Shown here one piece after another: positions 34,730-40,587 of a stretch of DNA of 40,587 nt (positions are counted from its first letter, which is position 1; every line of letters starts with the position of its first letter). The DNA is from JAWLGW01 sp964569055 (GTDB lineage Bacteria; Planctomycetota; J058): positions 1 to 40,587 of the forward strand of contig CAZMSZ010000015.1 in NCBI GenBank assembly GCA_964569055.1, written 5' to 3'. Position numbers and translations under genes: made by a program. The notes below the pieces were generated by a model. The model was given only the letters and a program-made list of their open reading frames with translations, made no database searches and was not told where the DNA came from.

Positions 34730-35650
34730 ATGTCCCAGACGACCGACGCCCCCCCTCGCCCCGATCTCGACGCGGACCCGGCGCCCGCGCCCGCCGACGA
34801 GGATCCGCGCGCGGCCCTGGCCGACCTCGTGGCCCAGGCCTGCGCCTACGCCGAGCTCGATGAGCTGCTCGGCGTCCCCTGCAGCCCGGTCCCGCCGCTC
34901 GCGCCCCTGCGCCTGCCCGCGCGGCCGGCGCCGGCGCGCCCCCTGCCGGCGGCCGCCAGCCGCGCGCGCGAGCGCGGCCCGCAGGCTGCCGCGACGCTGG
35001 CCGCGCCGGCCGCGCCAGCAGCCCAACGGCCCGCGACGGAGGACCCCGAGGCGCTCGCCGCCCGCCGGCAGGCGAACGAGGCGCGGCTGCACGCGCTCGC
35101 CGACCGCCTGAGCGGCTGCGCGCGCTGCCGCCTGAGCGAGGGGCGGACGAACCTGGTGTTCGGCCAGGGCGACGCCGCGGCGGAGCTGGTGTTCGTGGGT
35201 GAGGGGCCCGGATACCACGAGGACCAGCAGGGCCTGGCCTTCGTGGGGCCCTCGGGCGAGCTGCTCACGAAGATGATCGCGGCCATGGGCCTGACCCGCG
35301 ACGAGGTGTTCATCTGCAACGTCGTGAAGTGCCGGCCGCCCCAGAACCGGACGCCGAGCCCCGACGAGATGGGCACCTGCCTCCCCTTCCTGCGCGAGCA
35401 GCTCGACGTGATCCGGCCGCGGGTGATCTGCGCCCTCGGACGGACCGCGGCGGTGGGCCTGGGGCTGATCGGCGTGAACGACACCCTCGGCCGCAGCCGG
35501 GGGCGGTTCCACGACTGGCACGGGACGCCGGCCATGGTCACGTACCACCCGGCCTACCTGCTGCGGAACCCCGCCGAGAAGCGCAGCGCGTGGCGCGACT
35601 TGCAGGCCTTGTTCCCTTACCTCCGGCGGCGCCGGCCGACCAAGGGGTAG
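34730..35650 (+). CDS. Type-4 uracil-DNA glycosylase (iron-sulfur)
   Basis: A 306-residue DNA-repair enzyme that excises uracil. Residues about 1-115 are a Pro/Ala-rich extension, as in many type-4 enzymes of high-GC bacteria. The catalytic domain follows: four Fe-S cysteines at C130-x2-C133 and C201-x15-C217, active-site loop GEGPGYHED (type 4 usually GEAPG), FVGPSGELL, ICNVVKCRPPQNR, ALGRTAAVGL, and the DNA-binding HPAYLLRNP. TAGAAC at 34718-34723 ends 6 nt before the ATG with no Shine-Dalgarno, another leaderless candidate. Cytoplasmic. No phage-type features nearby. Confidence in the class is high because all four Cys and the C-terminal motif are present. Confidence 0.94.
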   Translation: MSQTTDAPPRPDLDADPAPAPADEDPRAALADLVAQACAYAELDELLGVPCSPVPPLAPLRLPARPAPARPLPAAASRARERGPQAAATLAAPAAPAAQRPATEDPEALAARRQANEARLHALADRLSGCARCRLSEGRTNLVFGQGDAAAELVFVGEGPGYHEDQQGLAFVGPSGELLTKMIAAMGLTRDEVFICNVVKCRPPQNRTPSPDEMGTCLPFLREQLDVIRPRVICALGRTAAVGLGLIGVNDTLGRSRGRFHDWHGTPAMVTYHPAYLLRNPAEKRSAWRDLQALFPYLRRRRPTKG

Positions 35651-35804
35651 GCAGCAGCGCCGATGACCGGCGGGAGACGCAGGCGGGGCGGCTCGGTGAC
35701 CGCCTCGCGGGACCCTGGCGGTTCCGGAATCGAGGGCCAAGGAGCGGCGCCGGAGGCGCGTGGGTCGAGCCAGTCAGAGGCGAATCCGCCCTAACCTACC
35801 CTGC

Positions 35805-35833
35805 TTGACAGGGTTCGGCCAAATCTCTAGAAT
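35805..35833 (+). promoter_or_regulatory. Near-consensus sigma-70 promoter of the PilM operon
   Basis: TTGACA at 35805-35810, exactly 17 bases, then TAGAAT at 35828-35833. This is the best promoter in the window (6/6 and 5/6 matches). The local sequence is AT-richer than its surroundings. Expected transcription start is about 35840, leaving a leader of about 126 nt before ATG 35967. Confidence 0.8.
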
Positions 35834-35849
35834 CCCGCCCCTTGGCCTA

Positions 35850-35950
35850 ACCCCTTTGCTCGCAAGGGGTCCCGCGGGACACGTGGCCTGCGGCTCCGGG
35901 GTGGGTCAACGGGGGGGAACCCCGCGCCGCCCACATAGTGACGGCGGCGC
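35850..35950 (+). promoter_or_regulatory. Structured 5' leader of the PilM operon (three hairpins)
   Basis: Hairpin 1: ACCCCTT at 35850-35856 with AAGGGGT at 35864-35870 (7-base stem, 7-base loop). Then the 12-base perfect palindrome GTCCCGCGGGAC at 35869-35880. Hairpin 3: GCGCCGCC at 35924-35931 with GGCGGCGC at 35943-35950 (8-base stem, 11-base loop), just before the poly-G ribosome site at 35956-35964. No known riboswitch was recognised. It could control stability or translation start. Confidence 0.5.
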
Positions 35951-35966
35951 CCGATAAGGGGGGGCT

Positions 35967-37820
35967 ATGGCTGCGGTCTGGGGCATCGACATCGGGAAGG
36001 CCGCGCTCAAGGCGGTCAAGCTGCGTCGGACCGGGGAGGGCCTCGAGATCCAGGCGATCGAGCACATCGCCTACCCGATCGAGGAGGACGAGGACGAGCG
36101 CCTCGAGCAGCAGAGCGACGCGCTCAGGCAGTTCCTCGCCCAGCACAAGATCGCCAGCACCGATCAGGTCGTGGTCGGGATCCCGGGCCTGCAGGCCTTC
36201 AGCCGGTTCATCAAGCTGCCGCCGGTCGACACCTCCAAGGTCGGCATGATGGTCCGGATGGAGGCCCAGCAGCAGATCCCCTTCCCGATCGACGAGGTCA
36301 ACTGGGACTACACGATCCTGCCGCCCGAGCCGGGCGAGGAGCTCGAGGTCGGGATCTTCGCCACCCGCAGCGAGCTGATCGACGGCTTCTTGACCCATCT
36401 CAAGGAGAGCGGCCTCACCCCCGACGTGGTCACGATCGCGCCTCTGGCGGTCTACAACTTCGTGCGCTTCAACTCCGAGGAGGAGGATGGCGCGACGATC
36501 CTGCTCGACATCGGGGCCGAGCACACCGACCTCGTGATCATGGACGGCAACCGCTTCTGGCTGCGCAACCTCCGGATCGCGGGCAACGACATCAGCAAGG
36601 CCCTGGCGGAGCGGTTCAAGATCCCGTTCGCCGAGGCCGAGAAGCTCAAGCGCTCCTCGTCCAAGAGCCAGCAGGCCCAGAAGATCTTCACGTCGATGGA
36701 GTCGACGCTGAAGGACTTGATCGGCGAGGTCCACCGCTCGGTCGGCTTCTTCAAGAGCCAGGCCGAGGAGCTCGAGGTCAAGCGGGCCGTCCTGCTGGGC
36801 GACGGGGCCAAGCTCAAGAACCTGCCCAAGTTCCTGGAGAAGCAGCTCGGCTACCCCGTCAAGCGGGTGGCGCGCCTCGAGCAGGACAAGTTCATGATCG
36901 AGGGGGACGTCGACCTCGACGTGCTCCGCGACCACCTGCTCGGGTTCGGCGTGGCGCTCGGCCTGGCGGTGCAGGGCGTCGGGGCCGGCGCCTGCAAGGT
37001 CAACCTCGCGCCGCAGCAGCTGCAGATCCAGTCGCAGCTCAAGAACAAGCTCCCGCTGGCGATCGCCACCGCGGTCTGCACCTGGCTCGCGCTGGGGCTC
37101 AACTACGTCTACTGGGACAGCAACCGGGCCAAGCTCGACGACACGCTCAAGGAGATCAAGGCCGTCTCCGCCTACGACGACGTGCAGAACCAGGCCCAGG
37201 AGGCGAAGGAGAAGCTCCCGCCGCTGGCGGAGCAGGCGAAGGTCTACGACACGCTCGCGACCAGCCGCACGCTGGTGCTTCAGCTGATCGAGCAGCTCCG
37301 CGAGGTGCTGCCGACCGAGAACGCGGTGATCCCCGCCATGGACGCGGCGGCGCGCGCGAAGCCGCTCAACCAGCAGATCGCCACCTACCAGCAGAAGCTC
37401 GAGGCGGAGCGGACCAACTTCAAGAAGACCTGGCTGGTCGACCTCAAGATCGCGCCGCGCCCCGCGCAGGTCGACGTCAAGGCGGCCGGCTACGAGGTCA
37501 GCCTGCAGGTCGTGCGGGCCCGGCCCGGTGATCGTCGCCCCGATCAGGTCCGCGACGAGATCAAGGACGACGTGGTGGCCAAGCTGACCAACCGCCTCAA
37601 GGGGGCGCCGTTCTGGGTCAAGACCGGCGACCGCTACGGTGAGATCGCGGTGAGCACGCCCAAGGAGATCTACAAGGTCCACCCCGCGGCGACGCAGGAC
37701 GACATGCGCGGGTTCGCCGCGGTCATGGTCACGATCACGTTCGAGGTCGGCGTCCCCGAGCCCGAGCCCGAGCCGGCGCAGCCGGCCGAGGGCGAGGACT
37801 CGGAAGCGCTGCCGGAGTAG
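35967..37820 (+). CDS. pilM: PilM-PilN fusion, type IV pilus/secretion inner-membrane assembly protein
   Basis: A 617-residue protein, against about 350 for plain PilM. The N-terminal actin-like domain (about 1-345) starts AAVWGIDIGKAALKAVKLRR and holds VVVGIPGLQAFSRFIKLPPV, EAQQQIPFPIDEVNWDY, ILLDIGAEHTDLVIMDG (phosphate loop) and VLLGDGAKLKNLPKFLEKQL (adenosine motif). A membrane segment follows at about 362-384 (LPLAIATAVCTWLALGLNYV), then a coiled coil and a PilN-like periplasmic domain, so cytoplasmic PilM and membrane PilN are one chain. It ends in a Pro/Glu-rich tail. The poly-G Shine-Dalgarno ends 2 nt before the ATG. First gene of a three-gene operon. The assembled machine could be a pilus or a type II-like secretion system. 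Confidence 0.92.
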   Translation: MAAVWGIDIGKAALKAVKLRRTGEGLEIQAIEHIAYPIEEDEDERLEQQSDALRQFLAQHKIASTDQVVVGIPGLQAFSRFIKLPPVDTSKVGMMVRMEAQQQIPFPIDEVNWDYTILPPEPGEELEVGIFATRSELIDGFLTHLKESGLTPDVVTIAPLAVYNFVRFNSEEEDGATILLDIGAEHTDLVIMDGNRFWLRNLRIAGNDISKALAERFKIPFAEAEKLKRSSSKSQQAQKIFTSMESTLKDLIGEVHRSVGFFKSQAEELEVKRAVLLGDGAKLKNLPKFLEKQLGYPVKRVARLEQDKFMIEGDVDLDVLRDHLLGFGVALGLAVQGVGAGACKVNLAPQQLQIQSQLKNKLPLAIATAVCTWLALGLNYVYWDSNRAKLDDTLKEIKAVSAYDDVQNQAQEAKEKLPPLAEQAKVYDTLATSRTLVLQLIEQLREVLPTENAVIPAMDAAARAKPLNQQIATYQQKLEAERTNFKKTWLVDLKIAPRPAQVDVKAAGYEVSLQVVRARPGDRRPDQVRDEIKDDVVAKLTNRLKGAPFWVKTGDRYGEIAVSTPKEIYKVHPAATQDDMRGFAAVMVTITFEVGVPEPEPEPAQPAEGEDSEALPE

Positions 37821-37831
37821 GGGGAGCCACC

Positions 37832-38944
37832 ATGGCCGACGTCGACCCGAAGGAGATCCTGGTCCGCAACAAGGCGCTCGTCGGCGCCTACGTGCTGGCC
37901 CTCGTGCCGATCGGGCTCTACTTCCCGCTCGTGGCGAACGGGGTCAAGGGCGCGCCCAACGACCCGCAGTCGTTCATGGGCAAGGCGAACACCTTGGGGC
38001 GCAGCTCCAGGAAGGCGACCGACTTCGCCGACCGGATCGAGAACCCCACCCCCGACGCCATGGTCTACACCGAGCGCCACGTGGCCGCGCTCGAGGAGCA
38101 GGGCAAGCTCTACGCCCAGGAGCTGCGGGCGCTCGGCGAGCTGGTGCGTAAGCGCGACGCCAAGCTCGAGCGGTGGTTCGAGGACCCCAAGTTCAGCAAG
38201 CTCGAGCCTGGCGAGGAGGCGCCCACCTCCTTCGGGGCCGAGTTCCGCACCTACTGGGCGAACGTCGCCATCCCCAAGCTGGTCGAGCGCTACCGCGCGA
38301 TCGTGCTGCCGACCGGCGCCCCGGCCGAGCGCCCGTACCTCTACGACCGCGAGCCCGGCGACAACGAGCTGCGCAAGTCGCAGAAGATCTACTGGATCCA
38401 GGAGGCGATCCTCGCGGCGATCCAGACCGCGACCGACCCCAAGCAGGCGTCGGACCCGGCGACCGCCCCCCCGCCCGCCACGCTCGTCGGGCCTCCCCAG
38501 TTCAACGAGCTCCGCGGCGAGGAGGGCGCGCTGTACGACGTGATCGAGGTCCGGCTCGAGCTGTCGTGCTCCTTCCGGCACCTCCCGCGGCTCGTGCGCG
38601 AGCTCCTGGCGCGGGAGATCTCGATGGAGGTCACCAAGCTCGAGGTGCGCAAGGCGCCGTTCCGCATCGAGCGCCCCGAGCTCGGGCTGCTGGTGGACGG
38701 CATGGGCGAGACCTTCACCGAAGACCAGTACACCGCCACGCTCCCCGAGGGGACGAAGTTCCTGGGCGAGGACAAGCTCGAGAGCTACATCCCCGAGCCG
38801 CACGTGCGCGTGGGCTTGACCCTCGCCGTGTTCGACTTCAAGCCGCCGCCCCCGCCGCCCGCGGAGGAAGGCGAGGGCGAGGGCGACATGATGGACGAAG
38901 GCGCGCTCGACGATGCCGGCGGCGAGTCGGCGGGCGGGGATTAG
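37832..38944 (+). CDS. PilO-position inner-membrane protein
   Basis: A 370-residue protein starting 11 nt after pilM, with GGGGAG before the ATG. A short cytoplasmic N-terminus (DVDPKEILVRNKA) precedes one membrane helix (about 16-37, VGAYVLALVPIGLYFPLVA). A helical, partly coiled region (about 45-150) follows, then a ferredoxin-like alpha/beta region (about 220-330, VIEVRLELSCSFRHLPRLVR and ISMEVTKLEVRKA). The C-terminal tail is acidic and Pro-rich. Size, topology and place after a PilM-PilN fusion fit PilO, which pairs with PilN in the alignment complex. Direct sequence resemblance to PilO is weak, so the name is inferred from context. Confidence 0.75.
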   Translation: MADVDPKEILVRNKALVGAYVLALVPIGLYFPLVANGVKGAPNDPQSFMGKANTLGRSSRKATDFADRIENPTPDAMVYTERHVAALEEQGKLYAQELRALGELVRKRDAKLERWFEDPKFSKLEPGEEAPTSFGAEFRTYWANVAIPKLVERYRAIVLPTGAPAERPYLYDREPGDNELRKSQKIYWIQEAILAAIQTATDPKQASDPATAPPPATLVGPPQFNELRGEEGALYDVIEVRLELSCSFRHLPRLVRELLAREISMEVTKLEVRKAPFRIERPELGLLVDGMGETFTEDQYTATLPEGTKFLGEDKLESYIPEPHVRVGLTLAVFDFKPPPPPPAEEGEGEGDMMDEGALDDAGGESAGGD

Positions 38945-38953
38945 GAGGCGGCC

Positions 38954-39991
38954 ATGGCGGACCCGAAGCAGCTCGCGCTCCAGCACTTCGACAAGGCGCT
39001 CGTCGGCGCCGCGGGCGTGTACCTCCTGGTCTGCGGCGCTGGGTTCTTCAGCACGCCGGCCCAGCTCTCCAAGAACGACAAGCTCGCGGCCGCGATCGCG
39101 ACCGTCGACAAGTACATGAAGACGGCCCAGCCCGAGCCCATGCCCGAGCCGGACTGGCTCGACCGCCTCGAGAAGCGCCTCGACCCGGGCACCCTCGGCG
39201 ATGCGGGCACCAGCCCCTACCCGAGCTGGGTGCTGCACAAGCGGCCCCAGTTCCTCTACGGCACGGTCGCGCCCAAGGCGAAGCACACCGCCAAGCACTA
39301 CGCGGCGAACGACGTACGCGCCGACGCGGGCGAGCGCGGCAAGATCGACGTGGCCTGGGGCAACGCCTCGGACAACGAGTACGTGATCGTCACGCGCTAC
39401 GAGGTCGAGCGCCGGGTCGGGGCCGACGGCGAGTGGGAGAAGATCGGCGAGACCGCCGGCGACGTGCGCACCTACACCGACGAGAACATCGTCTCGCGCA
39501 CCGACTACTACTACCGCGTGGTCTCGGTGGCGGAGATCGACCGTGACAACCCGGTCGTGCGCCACGAGGGCATGGAGCTCGACTCCGCCGAGGAGCGCAA
39601 GGTCAGCGACGAGGCCGGCCCGGTGACGACCAAGCGGGACGTGTTCATCATCCCGATCACGGTGGTGCAGGTCACCGACCAGGACCTGATCGCGAACCCC
39701 AACGCGCAGGAGTCCGCCTACGTGCGGGTCTACAAGTGGGACCCCGAGACGAGCACGTTCGAGAAGCAGGCCTACAACGTCAAGGTGGGCGAGTCGATCG
39801 GCGGCAAGCGCAAGCGCGGCGGCAAGGAGTACGACTTCACCACCGGCGCGACCCTGGTCGACGTCGAGATCCGCAAGCGCCGCCACGCGCTCGGCCACGA
39901 CGAGCCGGTGCAGGTGATCATCGTCCGCTACGAGGACGGCTCCGAGGAGGAGTCGAACGACAAGGACAAGCCGGCCGAGCTGCAGGACTGA
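38954..39991 (+). CDS. Inner-membrane-anchored protein with FN3-like domain, third gene of the pil operon
   Basis: A 345-residue protein, 9 nt after the previous gene, with TTAGGAGG before the ATG. It starts like its neighbour (MADPKQLALQHFDKALVGAA), with one membrane helix at about 14-33. A fibronectin-type-III-like domain follows at about 120-200: KIDVAWGNASDNE, YEVERRVGADGEWEKIGE, then TYTDENIVSRTDYYYRVVSV. The rest (about 215-345) is charged and beta-rich, with a Lys-rich loop (GGKRKRGGKEYDF). It occupies the slot that PilP has elsewhere, but it shows no PilP lipobox and I do not recognise it as PilP. It is probably a periplasmic link of the same machine. The stop codon lies in the left arm of an inverted repeat. 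Confidence 0.8.
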   Translation: MADPKQLALQHFDKALVGAAGVYLLVCGAGFFSTPAQLSKNDKLAAAIATVDKYMKTAQPEPMPEPDWLDRLEKRLDPGTLGDAGTSPYPSWVLHKRPQFLYGTVAPKAKHTAKHYAANDVRADAGERGKIDVAWGNASDNEYVIVTRYEVERRVGADGEWEKIGETAGDVRTYTDENIVSRTDYYYRVVSVAEIDRDNPVVRHEGMELDSAEERKVSDEAGPVTTKRDVFIIPITVVQVTDQDLIANPNAQESAYVRVYKWDPETSTFEKQAYNVKVGESIGGKRKRGGKEYDFTTGATLVDVEIRKRRHALGHDEPVQVIIVRYEDGSEEESNDKDKPAELQD

Positions 39992-40050
39992 ATTCCTCGG
40001 CTGTTTTGGGGGGGGCGCCCCGGTCTTGGCTGGGGCGCCGAGGAATTCAG
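39988..40050. repeat. 14-bp perfect inverted repeat over the last stop codon
   Basis: CTGAATTCCTCGGC at 39988-40001 is the reverse complement of 40037-40050. A nested alternative stem pairs GGCGCCCC at 40014-40021 with GGGGCGCC at 40032-40039 (10-base loop). The left arm contains the TGA at 39989-39991. The structure could end pil-operon transcripts, but it lacks a T-tract and belongs to the repeat family that follows. Confidence 0.75.
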
Positions 40051-40216
40051 AGGGGGCGGGGCTCGGTCCACTGCCCCGCCTTGCGAGAAGTTTCAGTGGT
40101 TCAGCCACCCGCTCGGACGTTCGCCTCGGGCGAGATGGTTGGTAGAGCTGTCCGCTTGGACGCTCGCCTCGGGCGAGGTGGTTGGTAGAGGCCACCCGCT
40201 CGGACGTTCGCCTCCC
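39990..40216. repeat. Direct repeat unit A (hairpin-rich family)
   Basis: Starts at GAATTCCTCGGC and contains, in order, a GC-rich hairpin, the block CTGCCCCGCCTTGCGAG, the block AAGTTTCAGTGGTTCAGCC, and a short tandem array (40109-40216), ending CGCCTCCC. The same order of blocks recurs in units B and C. The longest of the three copies. Confidence 0.75.
40109..40216. repeat. Short tandem array of about 43-bp units inside unit A
   Basis: Units begin CCGCTCGGACGTTCGCCTC or a variant at 40109, 40152 and 40196. The first two full units end in GGTTGGTAGAG, and the third stops at the boundary with unit B. Units 1 and 2 differ at only a few bases. The spacing (43 and 44) is too regular for chance, and there are no spacers of the CRISPR type. 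Confidence 0.7.
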
Positions 40217-40356
40217 GAATTCCTCGGCTGCTGCGGTGTGAACGGCCCGTTGTCGGCGAGCGCGCCGACGAATTCGGATGGGGCGTGACTCGGTCGACTG
40301 CCCCGCCTCGCGAGAAGTTTCAGTGGTTCAGCCCACCGCTTGGACGTTCGCCTCCC
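40217..40356. repeat. Direct repeat unit B
   Basis: 140 bases. Starts GAATTCCTCGGC; the matching arm GCCGACGAATTCG follows about 40 bases later (one mismatch), giving a hairpin. Then GGGGCGTGACTCGG, CTGCCCCGCCTCGCGAG, the AAGTTTCAGTGGTTCAGCC block and CGCCTCCC. GGGGC and GCCCC form a second small stem. Confidence 0.75.
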
Positions 40357-40454
40357 GAATTCCTCGGCTCGTGCGGTGTGAACGCCCCGTTGTCGGTGAC
40401 GGCGCCGACGAATTCGAATGGGGCGTGACTCGGTTGACTGCCCCGCCTCGCGAG
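40357..40454. repeat. Direct repeat unit C (partial)
   Basis: 98 bases that align to the start of unit B with about eight differences by hand count. It stops after CCTCGCGAG, where the sequence changes. Differences cluster in the hairpin loop, while the stems are kept, as expected if structure matters or if the unit spreads as a hairpin. Confidence 0.75.
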
Positions 40455-40587
40455 CACACATCGGCCGGCCAGGCCGCCCGCGCCCTGCCTTTTGCCGCGT
40501 TCCATGCGTCCGACCACCCTTCCTGCTCTCCTGTTTTCCTGCTTTCCTGCCCTTCTCTTCTTCCGTTCTCGGGCTGGGCTGACCCCC
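40455..40587. other. Non-coding end of window, pyrimidine-rich
   Basis: 133 bases without a gene. After 40509 the plus strand is almost all C and T, with repeated CCTG blocks (TCCTGCTCTCCTG, TTCCTGCTTTCCTG). This could be a low-complexity spacer. It may also be near a contig end, since repeats precede it. Confidence 0.5.

Larger units (their letters stand above)
35651..35966. other. Intergenic region holding the pil-operon promoter and leader
   Basis: 316 bases. The first 150 contain no gene and only short GC hairpins, such as GCGCC-GGA-GGCGC near 35748, possibly the end of the glycosylase transcript. The promoter (35805-35833) and the structured leader (35841-35966) occupy the rest. Confidence 0.7.

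Noticed and set aside
35955..35964. Phase-variable poly-G tract before pilM
   Set aside because: Seven Gs in a genome this GC-rich is weak evidence, and the tract serves as the Shine-Dalgarno region outside the coding frame. Read-level length variation would be needed.
40109..40356. Possible CRISPR array
   Set aside because: Whole units repeat with no unique spacers, the unit lengths vary, and no cas gene is present.
40093..40517. Minus-strand peptides with repeated ARRGS, EFVGA and GERPSG blocks
   Set aside because: The peptide repeats are just translation of the DNA repeat units; no ribosome site, and the frames stop and start within the units.

Overview
The window is a very GC-rich bacterial scaffold with strong codon-position GC bias. 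Most long open frames on the antisense strands are therefore shadows of real genes. It contains four runs of exactly 100 N (13500-13599, 19274-19373, 26048-26147, 29202-29301), which I read as scaffold gaps. Each gap cuts into one or two genes. I see no rRNA, tRNA, CRISPR array, integrase or transposase. The best guess for the organism is a member of the Planctomycetota or a similar Gram-negative, from a metagenome or draft assembly. The PilM start, the secretin-N-like protein, the many secreted TPR and PDZ proteins and an LptD-type outer-membrane protein all fit this. One protein has a MYXO-CTERM-like tail, so a myxobacterial-type lineage cannot be excluded from this window alone.

Layout. 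1-3212: a glycoside hydrolase family 2 beta-glucuronidase-like enzyme, translationally coupled to an (alpha/alpha)6-type debranching/invertase-like hydrolase. 3214-4596 (minus): a stand-alone kynurenine 3-monooxygenase. 4703-9223: a 1506-residue secreted TPR protein. 9246-11696 (minus): an M48 membrane metallopeptidase. 11851-13089: a small unknown protein and a secreted BsuPI-domain protein. 13600-19096 (minus): four tandem genes with signal peptides carrying about ten PDZ domains. One has an intact S1C serine protease triad, two have protease folds with all three catalytic residues replaced, and one is PDZ-only. 19374-23704: a subtilisin fused to a PHP-type metallohydrolase domain with a C-terminal sorting tail. 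23736-26047 (minus): two coupled genes of unknown function. 26148-26654 (minus): a dual-specificity-type phosphatase. 26718-28556: a ZIP-like/permease fusion with a His-rich tail. 28621-30060: two gap-truncated secreted proteins, one secretin-N-like.

30293-35650 is a housekeeping stretch: TatD nuclease, LptD-like outer-membrane assembly protein, RidA, a bifunctional-nuclease (DUF151) protein and a type-4 uracil-DNA glycosylase. A near-consensus sigma-70 promoter (35805-35833) and a structured leader then precede a three-gene type IV pilus/secretion inner-membrane operon (35967-39991): a PilM-PilN fusion, a PilO-position protein and an anchored FN3-like protein. The window ends in about 600 bases of hairpin-rich imperfect direct repeats.

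The most unusual content is the PDZ/pseudoprotease operon, the S8-PHP fusion lying divergently beside it across a gap, and the recurring placement of -10-like hexamers 6-7 nt before start codons, which suggests leaderless transcripts.
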